Below, one piece after another: positions 16,874-23,931 of a DNA stretch of 46,528 nt (positions are counted from its first letter, which is position 1; every line of letters begins with the position of its first letter). This DNA is from Clostridiales bacterium (GTDB lineage Bacteria > Bacillota > Clostridia > Christensenellales > Pumilibacteraceae). The translations under genes were made by a program, and so were the position numbers. The notes under the pieces were generated by a model. That model did not search any database. It had not been told where the DNA came from and saw only the letters and a program-made list of their open reading frames with translations. Location of the stretch: contig SVHU01000019.1 in the NCBI GenBank assembly GCA_015055625.1, positions 1-46,528 of the forward strand. The letters are read 5' to 3'.

Positions 16874-16916
16874 AAAAAAAGCCCATCGCTATATAACGGT
16901 GGGCAATCTTTTTTTA
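16874..16916 (-). terminator. Terminator after degV
   Basis: GCCCATCG pairs with CGGTGGGC (one wobble), inside A/T tracts, 60 bases before the PhnP-like start in the minus direction. It could attenuate rather than end transcription. Confidence 0.7.
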
Positions 16917-17774
16917 TTCTTCGCTGGAAGGTAATTCCTCGTCGATATACAAAATACCAATAGTTCCCTTTCCGCAATGGCAAGTAACCGTAGCGCCTGC
17001 GTGAGTACGAAGAACTTCGTCAAAGTTGGAGTTTGCCTTAAGCACGTCTTCCACCTTTTGAACGATTCTCTCGTCCGTTCCCTCGGTATAGGTTATAAAC
17101 ACTCTGCGCTTATCGTACTTATTGTGCTTTTTCAAAGTATCAAGCACATATTTGTCCGCATTTTTAAGAATGTTACCCATATACTTTTTACCAACGGCAA
17201 TCTTACCATCCTTAAGGTAAAGAGAGGGCATAATTCTGAGCGCGGTAGCGAAAATAGAGGAAAGCTTACTGCATCTTCCACCCTTGTACAAATACTCCAT
17301 TGTAGCCACGATAAAGGACGCCTGAACCTTGTCTACGCACTCGTTAAGCTCAGCAACGATTTCTTCCGCGGTTTTGCCCTGCTCTAACAAATCGCAAGCC
17401 TTCATAACCAAAAGTCCGCAACCGCTAGAAAGAGATTTAGTATCCACTACATATACGTTTCCAACCTCTTTAGCTGCTTCTATCGCACAGTTACAGCACG
17501 TAGAAAGACCGGAAGAGAACGCCAGATGTATAATAGTATCGCCGTCCTTTGTAAGCTCTGTAAAAAACTCCTTGTAGTCAAAGGTGTTGCGAGCAGCGGT
17601 CTTGGGAAGATGTCCGGTTTTTTCCACGTGAGCATAAATATCCTGTGGGAAGATATCCACACCGTCGCTGTACATATTACCGTCCAAAACAACGCAAATA
17701 GGCATAATTGCGATGTTTTTCTCTTTGTACAAATAATCGAGATCTGACGTTGAGTCTGTTGAAATTCTTATCAT
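16914..17774 (-). CDS. DegV family fatty-acid-binding protein
   Basis: 286 residues, typical length. DegV (FakB) proteins carry a fatty acid to a kinase that makes acyl phosphate. It begins IRISTDSTSDLDYLY, has the PKTAARNTFDY loop, SSGLSTCCNCA and VVDTKSLSSGCG lipid-site segments, and the ending GKGTIGILY. No fakA kinase gene is in the window. Its ATG overlaps the signal peptidase stop by four bases, so the two are translationally coupled; the functional link is unclear. Confidence 0.92.
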   Translation of the reverse strand: MIRISTDSTSDLDYLYKEKNIAIMPICVVLDGNMYSDGVDIFPQDIYAHVEKTGHLPKTAARNTFDYKEFFTELTKDGDTIIHLAFSSGLSTCCNCAIEAAKEVGNVYVVDTKSLSSGCGLLVMKACDLLEQGKTAEEIVAELNECVDKVQASFIVATMEYLYKGGRCSKLSSIFATALRIMPSLYLKDGKIAVGKKYMGNILKNADKYVLDTLKKHNKYDKRRVFITYTEGTDERIVQKVEDVLKANSNFDEVLRTHAGATVTCHCGKGTIGILYIDEELPSSEE

Positions 17775-18406
17775 TGTGTTTCTCCTTTAGAAAACGGGAA
17801 TAAAACCGTAAATATAAAGTTCATAAATCCGTTTTCAGATATATTAAATATCATTTTACTGATAATATCAGACGTTTTGAATTGACCGTACCGTCTGGAG
17901 TCTGCCGACACGTTACGGTTATCGCCAAGCACGAAAACTTTGCCTTTTTCTATTGTTATACCATCCGTTATTTTACTTGCGTTATCGTATACGGTTATCC
18001 CCACGAATAATCCAGCAACTACGGTGGCTTTTTCTTTTACGTAGCTTTCCTTTTGCTTAACCCATTCGTTGTTCTTATACTTATACAAGCATATTGCGCC
18101 TTCTTCGTCGTAGGCAAACGCGATCTTCTCGCCCTCTACCGCAACGATGCGCTTTATTATGACCTTATCCTCTACCTTTATCGTAACTACGTCGCCCACA
18201 CTGTATGACGAGGGGGCAAATCTCCAGGTTGCAACAAGCTGTCCGTCGTGTAAAGTGTTTTCCATACTTGCGCCCTGAATTTTTACGGGCGAAATAAAAA
18301 TGAATAACAATATCAAACCGACAATAAACACTATGAGGACGTCAAGCACTATGTTAAGCGCAATAGCGTACCACTTTTTTTTGGGTTTACCTAATATTTC
18401 GTTCAC
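17771..18406 (-). CDS. lepB: Signal peptidase I
   Basis: Membrane-anchored Ser/Lys protease that removes signal peptides. One N-terminal membrane helix (about 17-38) is followed by IQGASMENTL with nucleophile Ser47, VIIKRIVAVEGE with Lys85, and GDNRNVSADSRRYG. It has the lysine and so is the P-type, not SipW. Start choice: a TTG at 18439 lies inside the -35 box of a good promoter, so I prefer GTG at 18406, only four bases after the -10; this would make the mRNA leaderless or nearly so. Overlaps degV. Confidence 0.9.
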   Translation of the reverse strand: MNEILGKPKKKWYAIALNIVLDVLIVFIVGLILLFIFISPVKIQGASMENTLHDGQLVATWRFAPSSYSVGDVVTIKVEDKVIIKRIVAVEGEKIAFAYDEEGAICLYKYKNNEWVKQKESYVKEKATVVAGLFVGITVYDNASKITDGITIEKGKVFVLGDNRNVSADSRRYGQFKTSDIISKMIFNISENGFMNFIFTVLFPFSKGETQ

Positions 18407-18410
18407 TATA

Positions 18411-18439
18411 ATTATACATTCCTTTTCAAAGAATATCAA
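18411..18439 (-). promoter_or_regulatory. Promoter for the lepB-degV unit
   Basis: TTGATA (18439-18434), 17 bases, TATAAT (18416-18411) on the minus strand, the same two boxes as the DUF1893 promoter and equally close to a start codon. Confidence 0.65.
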
Positions 18440-18513
18440 TCAAAAAAGATACTTTTCTTATTACTTTTTTTCAAATTTTATTAAATTTTCACTATCGTTA
18501 TATCAATTCTACG

Positions 18514-20133
18514 TTAAATCCACAGCATAGAATTTATAATAATCGGCTCCTCACTGTCGATTGTAATACAAACAATATCGTCCCAATCCTCATTCATTCC
18601 CTCAAGCGATCTAAAATCAGTTGCCGACAAATCTAGTTTTACCCAGTCGTTGTGAGCATAAACGGTTTTTGTATAATAATACTTCTTAAAATTATCTTTT
18701 ATTCGTCTTGTAATACTAAGCGACAAGTCCTGATTCCTGCGCGAAAACAGCATCATTTGCAGTATTGACTTACCCGCTCCGCTATACGAAGGATCGCCAA
18801 GCTTATACGTTGTAAGCGAAGACGAAAGCGACGTAACTCCGCTAATTCCGTGATAGCCACGCTTAGTTTTAAGCACAGACTCTCCGTTTTCCGAACCTTT
18901 TTTGCTCGTCCACTCGTCCAAACCGTACTCGGACGAATACAAAAGTCTGGACGTTGTAATGGGCGTGGAATTTACTCCCATAAGGAAGGGAATGTTTTTT
19001 ACTATCTCGCTTGACACGCAAAGCGAATCTTTGTACTTAACGTTAACAAACGCAGACATTTCCTGCTTATTGTTTGGCACGCTTACCTTAACTTTATACT
19101 TATCTCCAATAGACTCTAGCTTATAAGAACGCCAATTCTTGTACGCGTCGTTATCAATACCTTGCGAAGCAAATACTTCAATATGCTCTATCTCTATCGT
19201 TTTATCAACGGTTACCTCATAATAAAGCTCGTGATTTTCCTGTATTGGCTTTATCTCGGGAAAACTAGGAAGCTTGCCTTTTGCAAAGTTGTAATAGTTC
19301 ATAAACAACTTAATATTATCCCACTGTCTATACCCTAACTGGTTGTCAGAACGCTCGGAAATAGAGAACTTACACTTATCACTACTTGTTCCCATATACA
19401 AGCCATTCATATAGTCAATAGAATTATCTGAAGCGTTAGTGGTTACTTGAATGAGCACGGGAACTTCAGTTTGCTGGGCATAAGAGAAATTATTAAAACA
19501 AGTTTGGTAATTAAAGTTAGCGTCCTCAGTAAAAGGCAAGGATACGTATCCCGAATTATTAAGAACTATCGCTGAGCACACTTTAGGCTCTACCACCACT
19601 GCTTTCCAAACCTGAAAACCACCTAATTTTTCACCGAATAGGTTTATTTTTTTAGGATTAGTTTCACTCTTGCTCTCTAAAAACGTTATACCTCTTAGCA
19701 TTACCGTCGTCCACACGTACCAACACGTCGTTTTTAATTTATGCTCGGTATCGGTAAGCGTTGTGGGGTTTGTAAAATAATTAGCTCTTTTAAGAGGTCT
19801 TGGATACACGGTAAAATAGCCCTTTTCTTTTCGCTCGCCTGCAAAATCAAGTAGTAATACGTGATAGCCTCGAGAAAGAAAAAGGTTTACGTGCTTTCTG
19901 TCCATCGGATTTTCAACGTCATTCATAACGATTACGCTTGCGCCGTTGGGAGTTCTGTTTTTATAATACTCTCCATACACGCGTACGCAACCATCCAACG
20001 TAGCTTCGCCGTTAAAGAAAACGTATTCAATTGTGCAATTCTCCTCTTCTTCGCGCTTTAGTACCGTTACATCCAACGGTAGCGCCTTGCGGTCGTAATT
20101 GCGCCAAAGAGAAGATACCGACATTGCATCCAT
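18514..20133 (-). CDS. Alpha/beta-hydrolase-like protein with the nucleophile serine replaced
   Basis: 539 residues. Residues 60-300 look like an alpha/beta-hydrolase of the acetyl-xylan esterase or dipeptidyl-peptidase type: GASVIVMND, the strand GYHVLLLDFAGE, and a nucleophile elbow INLFGEKLGGFQVW. That elbow reads G-E-K169-L-G, so the GxSxG serine is a lysine and hydrolysis by the usual route is unlikely. The rest is beta-rich (residues 310-539), ending in a carbohydrate-binding-like sandwich. No signal peptide. It could bind a glycan or act as a scaffold. AGAGGT precedes the ATG. Family call by eye. Confidence 0.6.
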   Translation of the reverse strand: MDAMSVSSLWRNYDRKALPLDVTVLKREEEENCTIEYVFFNGEATLDGCVRVYGEYYKNRTPNGASVIVMNDVENPMDRKHVNLFLSRGYHVLLLDFAGERKEKGYFTVYPRPLKRANYFTNPTTLTDTEHKLKTTCWYVWTTVMLRGITFLESKSETNPKKINLFGEKLGGFQVWKAVVVEPKVCSAIVLNNSGYVSLPFTEDANFNYQTCFNNFSYAQQTEVPVLIQVTTNASDNSIDYMNGLYMGTSSDKCKFSISERSDNQLGYRQWDNIKLFMNYYNFAKGKLPSFPEIKPIQENHELYYEVTVDKTIEIEHIEVFASQGIDNDAYKNWRSYKLESIGDKYKVKVSVPNNKQEMSAFVNVKYKDSLCVSSEIVKNIPFLMGVNSTPITTSRLLYSSEYGLDEWTSKKGSENGESVLKTKRGYHGISGVTSLSSSLTTYKLGDPSYSGAGKSILQMMLFSRRNQDLSLSITRRIKDNFKKYYYTKTVYAHNDWVKLDLSATDFRSLEGMNEDWDDIVCITIDSEEPIIINSMLWI

Positions 20134-20149
20134 TTTGTACCTCTATATA

Positions 20150-20178
20150 ATTTTACTTTATATATAAAATAAAGTCAA
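20150..20178 (-). promoter_or_regulatory. Promoter for the alpha/beta-hydrolase-like gene
   Basis: TTGACT (20178-20173), 17 bases, TAAAAT (20155-20150) on the minus strand. Confidence 0.65.
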
Positions 20179-20229
20179 TAGATTTTTGTTAAAACTCGCT
20201 TTTTTAGCAAATTTATCCGCCTTAAAACA

Positions 20230-21462
20230 CTATTTTTCAAAGTTTAGAGCCCAATTGCCGTTCTTAAATATCGGATATTCTTTGCCGTCCTTTACTCCAA
20301 ATATCTCCAAGTCTGAAGTTCCTATCATAAAATCAACGTGCTCTAACGAATAGTTAAGCCCTACTTTTTCCTGTTCTTCCTTACTCATCTTGTCCGCGCC
20401 TTCCACACTGCATGTATACGCGCTTCCGAGCGCAAAATGACAGCTTGCGTTCTCGTCAAAAAGTGTGTTGTAAAAGAGCGTGTTCATTTTGCGAATGGGC
20501 GTATCGTAAGCTACAAGCGCTATCTCGCCAAGGTATGACGAACCGTTGTCGGTTGTAAGTATCCCCTCCAAAACTTCCTTTCCACTCTTTGCTCCATAAG
20601 ATACAACCTTACCGTCCTTAAACTCAAAGTAGAAATCTTCTACGCTCTGTCCGTTGTGAATAAGAGGCATGGAAGAGTATACTGTTCCGTTTACTTTAAG
20701 CTTGTGCGGAGCCGAGAAAACCTCTTCTGTGGGCATATTTGCAATAAAATGCTCGCCGTCTACCGTATCTTCGCCACCGCCTGCAAACAGATAGTTTTTA
20801 CACATTCCCACGCTTAGGTTCGTTCCCAACGAATTTTTGTATCTGAACTCGTCAAATTGCATTTTATTAAGATACGTATACGACTTTTTAAGACATTCGC
20901 CGTGCTCTTCCCACGCTTTTATGGGGTCCTGCTCTGTTAATCTCATTGCCTCGAAAATACGCATTTTCAGCTTTTCGTAGGCGTTTTCGTCGTTTGGAAA
21001 AACCTTGTTTGCCCAGCTTGTGGACGGATATCCAACCAAGCACCACTTGAACACGTTGCCCTTGCTCATATCATAAAACTTTACAAACGCTTTGTGTCTA
21101 GCTCGCGATAATGCAACCACCTTGTTTGCGTCGCAGTCAACGTATGCGTCGGGGCTTTCGGAAAGTATGCAGATATACGCGCACTTGTTGTCCGCAATTA
21201 TATCACGCTGAGCAATCTCCCACTTTTCTATATGCGAAATACCGATCTCGTCCTCGTGCAAAAAACGCTGGCGCGTAACCTGTTCGTCGGTATAAAGCAC
21301 CGTAACTTTTTTAGCGCCGTTTTCGTACGCGCACTCCACTATTTTTCGCGCAAACGCGTAAGTTTCTACACTGGACACAAGAAAAACCTCTTGATCTTTC
21401 TTTAGCGCAACACCCTTTTTTATAATAAGTTCGGCATAAGCCTTTTCATAATCTTTTTGCAT
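20230..21462 (-). CDS. M29-family aminopeptidase
   Basis: 410 residues, the normal size for the AmpS/PepS/aminopeptidase T family, two-metal enzymes that trim N-terminal residues from peptides in the cytosol. Recognisable blocks are NMPTEEVFSAP, LGEIALVAYD, LFYNTLFDENASCHFALGSAY and the end HVDFMIGTSDLEIFG, which hold the Glu and His metal ligands. It has its own promoter and a weak upstream A-rich leader. There is no clear terminator before the next minus-strand promoter at 20178. Confidence 0.94.
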   Translation of the reverse strand: MQKDYEKAYAELIIKKGVALKKDQEVFLVSSVETYAFARKIVECAYENGAKKVTVLYTDEQVTRQRFLHEDEIGISHIEKWEIAQRDIIADNKCAYICILSESPDAYVDCDANKVVALSRARHKAFVKFYDMSKGNVFKWCLVGYPSTSWANKVFPNDENAYEKLKMRIFEAMRLTEQDPIKAWEEHGECLKKSYTYLNKMQFDEFRYKNSLGTNLSVGMCKNYLFAGGGEDTVDGEHFIANMPTEEVFSAPHKLKVNGTVYSSMPLIHNGQSVEDFYFEFKDGKVVSYGAKSGKEVLEGILTTDNGSSYLGEIALVAYDTPIRKMNTLFYNTLFDENASCHFALGSAYTCSVEGADKMSKEEQEKVGLNYSLEHVDFMIGTSDLEIFGVKDGKEYPIFKNGNWALNFEK

Positions 21463-21487
21463 AAAATTAAAACCTCACTATTTTTTT

Positions 21488-21516
21488 ATTATACCATAAT
21501 TTAACTCTTTTGTAAA
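21488..21516 (-). promoter_or_regulatory. Promoter for the aminopeptidase
   Basis: TTTACA (21516-21511), 17 bases, TATAAT (21493-21488) on the minus strand. Confidence 0.75.
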
Positions 21517-21663
21517 CACAAATTTTGCAATTTGCCAATAAGTGAAAAACATCAGAGTATGAAAAATAAGTCCGTTACGCTTTTTTTGCAAGTAGGACGT
21601 TGAGCTTATTTAGAGCGATTGTGAGCGCTTTACAAAATTTGCGGTAAATCGATATAAAAATAT

Positions 21664-21692
21664 TTGATTTAATTTACATATTGCGATATAAT
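21664..21692 (+). promoter_or_regulatory. Promoter for tRNA-Arg
   Basis: TTGATT (21664-21669), 17 bases, TATAAT (21687-21692), ten bases before the tRNA. Confidence 0.7.
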
Positions 21693-21701
21693 AACGTATA
21701 T

Positions 21702-21778
21702 GCATCCGTAGCTCAACTGGATAGAGCGTTGCCCTCCGACGGCAAAGGCTGTGGGTTCGACTCCCGTCGGGTGCACCA
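21702..21778 (+). tRNA. tRNA-Arg (CCG)
   Basis: A full cloverleaf can be drawn: acceptor GCATCCG/CGGGTGC (one wobble), D-arm GCTC...GAGC, anticodon stem TTGCC/GGCAA around CTCCGAC with anticodon CCG, and T-arm GTGGG-TTCGACT-CCCGT. CCA is encoded. It reads the arginine codon CGG. Confidence 0.95.
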
Positions 21779-21789
21779 AACAAGAATAA

Positions 21790-21826
21790 AACGAACCTTG
21801 ATGAAAAGTCAAAGTTCGTTTTTTCT
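21790..21826 (+). terminator. Terminator of tRNA-Arg
   Basis: AACGAACCTTGA pairs with TCAAAGTTCGTT (one mismatch) and is followed by TTTT. Confidence 0.8.
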
Positions 21827-21916
21827 TTACAAGCAAGCCGAGAGGGCTCCCTTGGGAGTTTCGGCTTATTCTTTACAAGCAAGCCGAGAGGGCTCCCTTG
21901 GGAGTTTCGGCTTATT
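21825..21916. repeat. Two perfect 46-bp tandem repeats, each a terminator-like hairpin
   Basis: The unit beginning CTTTACAAGCAAGCCGAG recurs 46 bases later without change. Each forms AAGCCGA/TCGGCTT with an inner CTCCC-TT-GGGAG stem and ends in a T-rich tract. With the terminator at 21790 this makes three successive hairpins after tRNA-Arg. Confidence 0.88.
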
Positions 21917-21970
21917 TTTTACAAGAGATTATTTCGGCTTAATTGCTAAGTTAAAATAATCAAAGAATCA

Positions 21971-22007
21971 ATGATAAAAGGCGAGAAAAATTCTCGCCTT
22001 TTATCAT
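21971..22007. terminator. Strong 17-bp hairpin, probable terminator
   Basis: ATGATAAAAGGCGAGAA and its exact reverse complement flank AAA. Ts follow on the plus side. It closes the tRNA-Arg side of the island. Confidence 0.7.
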
Positions 22008-22070
22008 TTTTGTTTATATGAGTTTATCAATCGCATTTTTAAGACTTTTTATTGATTAACTCAATCCTTA

Positions 22071-22150
22071 TCAGTGATAATATGTTTTTTGTATTTCAAT
22101 TAATTCGTCATTAACTTCATCTATTTTTTAATCAAATAAAAATAGTTCAT
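22071..22150 (-). pseudogene. Possible frameshifted small gene after the radical SAM enzyme
   Basis: On the minus strand AAAGGTG lies eight bases before an ATG at 22150. The frame gives MNYFYLIKK and stops after a run of six As. One added A would extend it to a 26-residue peptide continuing IDEVNDELIEIQKTYYH. The protein-like continuation suggests a shifted or eroded small gene, but the piece is short and could be chance. Confidence 0.25.
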
Positions 22151-22181
22151 ATCAAACACCTTTTTATCATTTTTATTTGAT
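22131..22181. repeat. 13-bp perfect inverted repeat
   Basis: ATCAAATAAAAAT (22131-22143) and ATTTTTATTTGAT (22169-22181) are reverse complements separated by 25 bases, directly downstream of the radical SAM stop. AT-rich; it may be a weak terminator. Confidence 0.5.
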
Positions 22182-22189
22182 AAACATAA

Positions 22190-23467
22190 TTATAAATTAT
22201 GCTCATTTTGAATATCCTCTACAACCGAAGCAATAACACAGCCCGAATTATAACACTCTTTAACATCTTTATTTTCCAACATTGAAAGACCTGGGCATAT
22301 TTGGTAACAATAATTGCAAAAAGAATATTTTTGATAGCTTTTTAAATCATTTTTATGAATACGCCTTAATATTTTCCCATTACATATATCTGCCCATATA
22401 TTTTGAACATCTTTATAACTTCCGAGTCTTTTTCTATAAGATACACATGGATAAATATCTCCTTTATAGTCACAATATAAACTATAATAACCAGCATCAC
22501 ACACAGTTCCATACATATCTTTACTTACTTTACCATATAGCATAATATCTCTATTATCACGGATAATCCTATAATAATCATCTTTTGTTATTTTAACGCC
22601 TAAATTAGTAGTACTACCATCTATCTGAGGAGTTAAAGACAATTCGAAAGATAATGGGATAGCATTATCGTAACAATATTTCCTATATTCTTTTATATCA
22701 TCTATATTTTCCTTTGTTATTATATATTTAAATTCAAATAAAAGGTCGTGTTTTTTGCAATAATTTACACATTGAAAAAGTCGTGAATATGCAGTTTTAC
22801 TTTGTGTAATCCTAATAGTAGACTGCTCATTGCCATAAAAACTTAGACTTAATAATGAAACATTTAACTCCTTCATTCTTATTACATCAATTTCATTACA
22901 CAATGTTCCGTTTGAATAAACTTCAAAAATGAAGCCTAGATTCTTACCAAACTCTAAAATTTCATAAAAATCCTTTCTAAATAATGGTTCACCACCACTT
23001 ATAATTATTTTGAAAACACCTATTTTGGAGAGAGCCTTTAATAGTTTTTTTATTTCGTTAATATCTAAATCATTGGAGTCATATTTATCAAATGTATGAT
23101 AACAATGAACACATCTTAAATTGCAATGTTTTGTAATATCCAAATGAAAACTATACAAATAACCAGAAGTGAAAATATCCTCATAAACACTTTCTTGTGA
23201 TTCTTTTTCAATACTATTATTGGTAATTTTTTTTACATCTTCGATTATATAGTTAAATTCACTAATAAAAGAAGAAAAATCTTCATTACTAATAAGATTT
23301 TCCTTCATAAGCTCTACTATTTGTAATTCTTCATGTCTTAGATAGCAATGTAATAAATCAGCAGATAGTCCATCGTAAAAGAAATATTTTCCATTTATAA
23401 AACTATACACCACTAATATTGTGTTTTTCCCTTTATAATACTTATAAATAATATTCTTATTCCTCAT
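22190..23467 (-). CDS. Radical SAM/SPASM peptide-modifying enzyme
   Basis: 425 residues. CNLRCVHC (cysteines 115, 119, 122) binds the SAM-cleaving 4Fe-4S cluster; SGGEPL is the SAM-binding GGEP motif. The C-terminal 90 residues hold a SPASM domain: CDAGYYSLYCDYKGDIYPC, then CNYCYQIC and a final KECYNSGC, enough for two further clusters. The first 95 residues precede the barrel and may be a PqqD-like peptide-binding region. The start at 23467 has AAAGGTGAAGG before it; an in-frame TTG at 23530 has none. A cysteine-containing 31-residue peptide lies 124 bases upstream, so this is probably its maturase. Clearly more AT-rich than its neighbours, which points to transfer. Confidence 0.88.
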   Translation of the reverse strand: MRNKNIIYKYYKGKNTILVVYSFINGKYFFYDGLSADLLHCYLRHEELQIVELMKENLISNEDFSSFISEFNYIIEDVKKITNNSIEKESQESVYEDIFTSGYLYSFHLDITKHCNLRCVHCYHTFDKYDSNDLDINEIKKLLKALSKIGVFKIIISGGEPLFRKDFYEILEFGKNLGFIFEVYSNGTLCNEIDVIRMKELNVSLLSLSFYGNEQSTIRITQSKTAYSRLFQCVNYCKKHDLLFEFKYIITKENIDDIKEYRKYCYDNAIPLSFELSLTPQIDGSTTNLGVKITKDDYYRIIRDNRDIMLYGKVSKDMYGTVCDAGYYSLYCDYKGDIYPCVSYRKRLGSYKDVQNIWADICNGKILRRIHKNDLKSYQKYSFCNYCYQICPGLSMLENKDVKECYNSGCVIASVVEDIQNEHNL

Positions 23468-23591
23468 TCCTTCACCTTTCAAAAATGAAATGGCTCCATA
23501 AATTGAAATACACCCAAATGATTTATCCAACTTTTGGGTTCAGATCAAATACAGTAGAGCTATTGCGTTCGATTTTTTACTTAACTAATTT

Positions 23592-23687
23592 TTAGCGTCT
23601 TTTACCACAAAGATTTATCCAATTTTTCCCACAGCCATTCATTCCTCTAACTGAAGAGTCTATAAATCTACAAACCAACTTATTCAT
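23592..23687 (-). CDS. Candidate RiPP precursor peptide, 31 residues
   Basis: The ATG at 23687 follows a near-perfect ribosome binding site (AAGGAGGTG) by eight bases. The product begins MNKLVCRFIDSSVRG and ends MNGCGKNWINLCGKRR, with cysteines at 6, 19 and 27, one Trp and a basic tail. No leader cleavage motif (GG) of the usual kind is seen. Short peptide plus radical SAM/SPASM enzyme is the standard layout of ranthipeptide, sactipeptide and related RiPP systems. I do not recognise its family. No exporter or protease gene is adjacent. Confidence 0.7.
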   Translation of the reverse strand: MNKLVCRFIDSSVRGMNGCGKNWINLCGKRR

Positions 23688-23854
23688 ATTTTCACACCTC
23701 CTTGTATAATTATTTGTACAACCCTTACTCTAATTATTTTGGCATATATCAATTAATAAACATCAAATAAACTATTCCACGAACAACACGACGTATTTTG
23801 TATATAGAAAATAAATTTTCTTACAAAAATTTGCGTGCAACAACACATTTCCTC

Positions 23855-23883
23855 TTGACTTTTTTGCAAAATACCATTATAAT
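23855..23883 (+). promoter_or_regulatory. Strong plus-strand promoter that faces a terminator
   Basis: TTGACT (23855-23860), 17 bases, TATAAT (23878-23883). The expected start near 23890 is the first base of the hairpin at 23889-23928, so nothing but the hairpin would be transcribed. Confidence 0.7.
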
Positions 23884-23888
23884 ATAAT

Positions 23889-23928
23889 AAAAATGTGCAC
23901 CGAATAGTTTAATCGGTGCACATTTTTT
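23889..23928. terminator. Terminator after the recombinase
   Basis: ATGTGCACCGA pairs perfectly with TCGGTGCACAT, extended by A/T pairs, with T-runs in both directions. It ends the minus-strand recombinase gene four bases after its stop and also blocks the promoter at 23855. Confidence 0.85.
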
Positions 23929-23931
23929 CTT

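Noticed and set aside
17771..18406. Signal peptidase as the SipW that processes the 722-residue surface protein
   Set aside because: It has the catalytic lysine of P-type peptidases, and the gene lies far away.
22190..23467. Radical SAM enzyme as activase of the glycyl radical enzyme
   Set aside because: It has a SPASM domain and lacks the activase layout, lies 4 kb away in an AT-rich island, and is paired with a peptide gene.
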